Below are positions 7,852-11,164 of a stretch of 11,164 nt of DNA, piece by piece. Source of the DNA: Lachnospiraceae bacterium (GTDB taxonomy: Bacteria; Bacillota_A; Clostridia; Lachnospirales; Lachnospiraceae); NCBI GenBank assembly GCA_024690425.1, contig JAILCT010000197.1, positions 1 through 11,164 of the forward strand, given 5' to 3'. Position numbers and translations under genes: made by a program. The notes under the pieces were generated by a model. It worked only from the letters and a program-made list of their open reading frames with translations. It did no database searches and had not been told where the DNA came from. How positions within the stretch are numbered: position 1 is the first letter of the stretch; each line of letters begins with the position of its first letter.

Positions 7852-9510
7852 ATGGATAATGAAAGAGTCATAGTCATTGACTTCGGAGGCCAGTATAACC
7901 AGCTTGTTGCAAGGCGTGTACGTGAATGTAATGTATATTGTGAGATATACTCATATAAGACGCCGCTTGAAAAGATAAAAGAAATGAAGCCTAAGGGGAT
8001 CATACTGACAGGAGGACCAAACAGCGTATATGAAGAAGGGGCCCCAAGCGCCGGCAGGGGACTTTTTGAGATAGGTGTTCCCATTTTGGGACTCTGTTAC
8101 GGTGCTCAGCTTATGAGCCATGTCCTCGGAGGAGAGGTAAAAAGAGCAGATGCCAGAGAGTATGGTAAGACAAGGACTCTTATAAATTCAGAATCCAGGC
8201 TCTTTGAAGGTGTCGGTGCTTCACTTGATCCCAGGGAAAGCTTCGCAGACGTGCTTAGTGATCAGGAAAAAACAAACAGGAGCTTTGATGAAACAAAGAC
8301 ACTGGTGACTCAGGTTTGGATGAGCCATTTCGATTATATATCCAAACTGGCACCGGGATTTACAACAGTTGCATATACGGCCAACTGCCCGGTAGCAGCA
8401 GCTGAAGCAGAGGATAAGAAGCTCTATGCCATCCAGTTCCATCCGGAAGTTCTTCATACTCCCGAGGGAACGAAGATATTATATAATTTCGTGAGACATA
8501 TCTGTGGATGCAGGGGCGACTGGAGGATGGATGCCTTTGTTGAAAAGGCAATAGAGTCGGTCCGTGATAAGGTAGGCGAGGGCAAGGTACTTCTTGCGCT
8601 GTCCGGAGGAGTTGATTCTTCCGTTCTTGCGGCCCTCCTGTCAAAGGCCATAGGAAATCAGCTTACCTGTGTATTTGTTGATCACGGACTTCTTCGGAAG
8701 AATGAAGGGGATGAGGTTGAAGAAATATTCGGTAAAGGCGACCGGTTTGATCTGAATTTTGTAAGGGTTAATGCACAGGAGAGATACTATAAGAAGCTTG
8801 AAGGAGTAAGTGAACCGGAGAGTAAGAGAAAGATAATAGGTGAGGAGTTCATAAGGGTATTTGAAGAAGAAGCCAAAAAGATAGGAAAGGTTGACTTTCT
8901 GGCTCAGGGTACCATTTATCCGGACGTGGTCGAGAGCGGTCTTGGCGGCGAGTCAGCCGTTATCAAATCCCATCATAATGTAGGCGGACTTCCGGATTAT
9001 GTGGATTTTAAGGAAATAATAGAACCCTTAAGGGATTTGTTTAAGGATGAAGTGAGGAAGGCCGGACTAGAACTGGGGCTTCCGAAGAAGCTTGTGTACA
9101 GGCAGCCCTTCCCGGGCCCGGGACTGGGAGTAAGGATAGTAGGTGAAGTCACCGCCGACAAGGTCAGGATAGTTCAGGATGCCGATCATATTTATCGTGA
9201 GGAGATCAATAAGGCTGTTGAATCTTATAAGGAAGAAACAGGTATCGATCCTGAATGGAAGCCGGATCAGTATTTTGCAGCCCTTACCGATATGAGAAGT
9301 GTCGGTGTGATGGGCGATGAGCGTACATATGATTATGCGGTGGCACTCAGGGCTGTAAACACAATAGACTTCATGACAGCGGAAGCAGCAGATATACCTT
9401 TCGAGGTCCTTCAGAAGGTCATGAGCCGTATAATCAACGAAGTACGTGGTGTGAACAGGGTATTCTATGACTTAACGAGTAAACCTCCCGGGACGATAGA
9501 GCTCGAATGA
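7852..9510 (+). CDS. guaA: GMP synthase (glutamine-hydrolysing)
   Basis: This encodes 552 aa. The enzyme converts XMP to GMP using ATP and ammonia from glutamine, the last step of guanine nucleotide synthesis. Residues 1-215 are a class I glutamine amidotransferase domain: [12 protein letters not shown] (54-65), nucleophile Cys82 in GLCYGAQ, His197 and Glu199 in QFHPEV. Residues about 225-420 are the ATP pyrophosphatase domain with P-loop SGGVDSS (251-257). Residues about 420-552 are the dimerisation and XMP-binding domain, ending KPPGTIELE as usual. It is longer than typical bacterial GuaA because of an extra stretch of about 28 residues (around 122-151) in the glutaminase domain, just before WMSHFDYI; this is absent from the paralogue at 9719. 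Catalytic residues are intact. It has its own strong promoter. No hairpin terminator of the usual type follows; a T7 run begins right after the stop, then a long palindrome. Confidence 0.95.
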   Translation: MDNERVIVIDFGGQYNQLVARRVRECNVYCEIYSYKTPLEKIKEMKPKGIILTGGPNSVYEEGAPSAGRGLFEIGVPILGLCYGAQLMSHVLGGEVKRADAREYGKTRTLINSESRLFEGVGASLDPRESFADVLSDQEKTNRSFDETKTLVTQVWMSHFDYISKLAPGFTTVAYTANCPVAAAEAEDKKLYAIQFHPEVLHTPEGTKILYNFVRHICGCRGDWRMDAFVEKAIESVRDKVGEGKVLLALSGGVDSSVLAALLSKAIGNQLTCVFVDHGLLRKNEGDEVEEIFGKGDRFDLNFVRVNAQERYYKKLEGVSEPESKRKIIGEEFIRVFEEEAKKIGKVDFLAQGTIYPDVVESGLGGESAVIKSHHNVGGLPDYVDFKEIIEPLRDLFKDEVRKAGLELGLPKKLVYRQPFPGPGLGVRIVGEVTADKVRIVQDADHIYREEINKAVESYKEETGIDPEWKPDQYFAALTDMRSVGVMGDERTYDYAVALRAVNTIDFMTAEAADIPFEVLQKVMSRIINEVRGVNRVFYDLTSKPPGTIELE

Positions 9511-9521
9511 TTTTTTTGTCA

Positions 9522-9705
9522 TAGGGCAAAGCAGATTATCCTCCAAGAGGTAAACTGTCTTATCCTGAAAGAATTAAATAAAACATAAGTAACAGACCTT
9601 GAAATAGACTCCCAAATCGTCTTTCCAAGGTCTGTTACTTATGTTTTATTTAATTCTTTCAGGATAAGACAGTTTACCTCTTGGAGGATAATCTGCTTTG
9701 CCCTA
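9522..9705. repeat. Perfect 80-bp inverted repeat, MITE-like
   Basis: The left arm (9522-9601) and right arm (9626-9705) are perfect reverse complements over 80 bases, with a 24-nt loop (9602-9625). I checked the arms base by base and found no mismatch. The loop contains a small inner stem (AGAC 9606-9609 with GTCT 9619-9622). The outermost arm bases are TA on each side (9522-9523 and 9704-9705), followed inward by GGGCAAAGCAG; thus the element may be 180 bp flanked by duplicated TA. It contains no open frame of note. It lies between the stops of two convergent guaA genes, 11 bp and 13 bp away. Neither outer side has a T-run after the stem, so it is not a standard intrinsic terminator, though any transcript through it would fold into a long RNA duplex. 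Confidence 0.9.
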
Positions 9706-9718
9706 AAACACAAGTGTA

Positions 9719-11164
9719 TTATTCCATCTCAATCGTCCCCGGGGGTTTGCTGGTCAGGTCGTAAAAGACTCTGTTAACTCCCTTTACTTCATTTATTATC
9801 CTGCTCATGACCTTCTGAAGGACAGAAAAGGGAATCTCAGAAGCTTCAGCGGTCATAAAGTCTATGGTCTTGACTGCCCTCAGCGCCACAGCATAGTCAT
9901 AGGTTCTTTCGTCCCCCATTACTCCTACTGACCGCATATTTGTAAGAGCTGCAAAATACTGATCCGGCATCCAGGGGGGACTGATCCTTCCACTTTTCAG
10001 ATCCTGCTCGGATATAGGGTGATCATCATTTCCCGACCATCCCCTTCCTTCAACATCCTTTCTCCATTCCTCAGAGGCTTTGTCTATCTCTTCTCTGTAA
10101 ATGGCATCGGCATCCTGTACTATCCTTACCTTCTCAGAGGTAACCTCGCCTATGATCCTGATCCCAAGTCCCGGACCCGGGAAGGGCTGTCTGAAAACCA
10201 GCTTCTTTGGTATTCCAAGCTCAAGTCCTGCCTTTCTTACCTCATCCTTAAAGAGGTTTCTCAAGGGCTCTATTATCTCCTTAAAGTCCACATGCTCCGG
10301 AAGACCGCCCACATTATGGTGGGACTTTATCACTGTTGACTCTCCTCCCAGGCCGCTTTCCACGATATCGGGATAAATAGTTCCCTGAACGAGAAAGTCC
10401 ACAGCTCCTATCTTCTTTGCTTCCTCTTCAAATACTCTTATAAATTCTTCACCGATTATCTTTCTCTTTTTTTCGGGCTCCGTTACTCCCTTAAGCTTTG
10501 AAAAATATCTGTCTTTAGCATTTACTCTTATAAAATTCAGTTCGTAAGGACCCTTGGGGCCAAATACTTCCTCTACCTCGTCCCCCTCGTTTTTCCTTAA
10601 AAGTCCGTGATCTACAAATACACAGGTAAGCTTATTTCCTATGGCCTTTGACAATAGGACTGCTGCCACGGATGAGTCAACTCCTCCCGACAGGGCGCAG
10701 AGAACTCTTCCGTCTCCTATCTTTTCCCTTAAATAGTTGATCTGTTCTTCCACAAAGGAATCCATTCTCCAATCTCCTTTGCAGGCACAGATATCAAGGA
10801 CAAAGTGTTTGATCATCTCAGTTCCCCTTTGGGTATGCATTACCTCCGGGTGAAACTGAAGTGCATATAGCTTTCTTTTTGTATCTTCTACTGCCGCTAT
10901 GGGGCAATCCTTTGTATATGCGGTAACAGTAAAGCCCTCTGCAGCCTCTTCTATCCTGTCAAAATGACTCATCCAGCAGATGGCACTTTTTGGCATAAAG
11001 CCTAAAAGCTTTGAAGCCGGATCATAGTTTATCTCTGTCTTTCCGTACTCTCCTACCTCCGGCTTTACAACCTTTCCTCCAAGAACATGCATCATCATCT
11101 GAGCTCCGTAGCAGAGTCCAAGAACGGGTACACCAATATCAAAAAGCTCCTTTGGGGCTCTTGG
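9719..11164 (-). CDS. guaA: Second GMP synthase paralogue (5' end beyond window)
   Basis: The frame is open from the TAA at 9719-9721 to the right edge, giving 481 visible residues; about 64 N-terminal residues are missing by alignment with the neighbour. It is not truncated internally: codons upstream of the first in-window ATG (11098) encode GLCYGAQ with the nucleophile Cys at visible residue 18. QFHPEV gives His105 and Glu107, and P-loop SGGVDSS is at 159-165 (visible numbering). The C-terminus KPPGTIEME is complete. The same reaction as GuaA is expected. Compared with the neighbour it lacks the glutaminase-domain insertion but carries about 21 extra residues near the C-terminal domain (visible residues about 371-397; DNA about 9976-10054, [13 protein letters not shown] onward) before PDQYFAAL. 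In aligned positions it uses TTA, TTG, CTA and AAA more often than the neighbour, suggesting a separate origin. Whether it serves ordinary GMP synthesis or a special condition cannot be read here. Confidence 0.93.
   Translation of the reverse strand, partial: PRAPKELFDIGVPVLGLCYGAQMMMHVLGGKVVKPEVGEYGKTEINYDPASKLLGFMPKSAICWMSHFDRIEEAAEGFTVTAYTKDCPIAAVEDTKRKLYALQFHPEVMHTQRGTEMIKHFVLDICACKGDWRMDSFVEEQINYLREKIGDGRVLCALSGGVDSSVAAVLLSKAIGNKLTCVFVDHGLLRKNEGDEVEEVFGPKGPYELNFIRVNAKDRYFSKLKGVTEPEKKRKIIGEEFIRVFEEEAKKIGAVDFLVQGTIYPDIVESGLGGESTVIKSHHNVGGLPEHVDFKEIIEPLRNLFKDEVRKAGLELGIPKKLVFRQPFPGPGLGIRIIGEVTSEKVRIVQDADAIYREEIDKASEEWRKDVEGRGWSGNDDHPISEQDLKSGRISPPWMPDQYFAALTNMRSVGVMGDERTYDYAVALRAVKTIDFMTAEASEIPFSVLQKVMSRIINEVKGVNRVFYDLTSKPPGTIEME

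Noticed and set aside
9511..9517. T7 run after guaA as an intrinsic terminator
   Set aside because: No convincing GC-rich stem precedes it; the GAGCTC nearby is self-complementary without a loop.
9719..11164. Second guaA as a pseudogene or N-terminally truncated copy
   Set aside because: The reading frame continues upstream of the first in-window ATG through the catalytic Cys to the window edge, with no stop or frameshift; the missing part is only outside the window.

Overview
The window looks like chromosomal DNA from a Gram-positive, low-to-mid GC Clostridia-type bacterium, most likely a Lachnospiraceae member (Butyrivibrio/Roseburia-like). This is an inference from strong AGGAGG-type ribosome-binding sites, frequent AGG/AGA/ATA codons, a lipoprotein signal on an exported foldase, an NlpC/P60 wall hydrolase with a PcsB-like coiled coil, and the style of the protein sequences. 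No phage, plasmid, CRISPR, tRNA or rRNA genes were seen.

Layout, left to right. (1) 1-165 is non-coding and holds hairpins that probably end the leftward gene at 166-642, which encodes a small single-pass membrane protein I do not recognise. (2) A divergent promoter region (643-779) leads rightward into a trigger-factor-like FKBP lipoprotein (780-1889), followed 30 bp later by asnS (1920-3311). (3) A 113-bp gap with a promoter, a perfect 14-bp palindrome and a leader hairpin precedes a secreted coiled-coil NlpC/P60 peptidoglycan hydrolase (3425-4765). (4) A bidirectional terminator (4778-4802) separates it from the convergent, leftward trkA-trkH operon for potassium uptake (7688 down to 4805). 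(5) Divergent from trkA, a clear sigma-A-type promoter drives guaA (7852-9510, GMP synthase). (6) Between guaA and a second, convergent guaA paralogue (9719 to the right edge, 5' end outside the window) lies a perfect 80-bp inverted repeat with a 24-nt loop (9522-9705).

Most of the window is housekeeping: asparagine charging, potassium homeostasis, guanine nucleotide synthesis, wall turnover and extracytoplasmic folding. The unusual part is the right end. Two non-identical GMP synthase genes sit tail to tail, each ending 11-13 bp from a long perfect palindrome whose ends carry TA dinucleotides, as expected of a miniature inverted-repeat element. The two synthases each carry a different insertion, and they share a short stretch that is far more alike at DNA level than its flanks. 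I see no evidence for a new defence or biosynthetic system, and nothing beyond this right-end arrangement stands out strongly.
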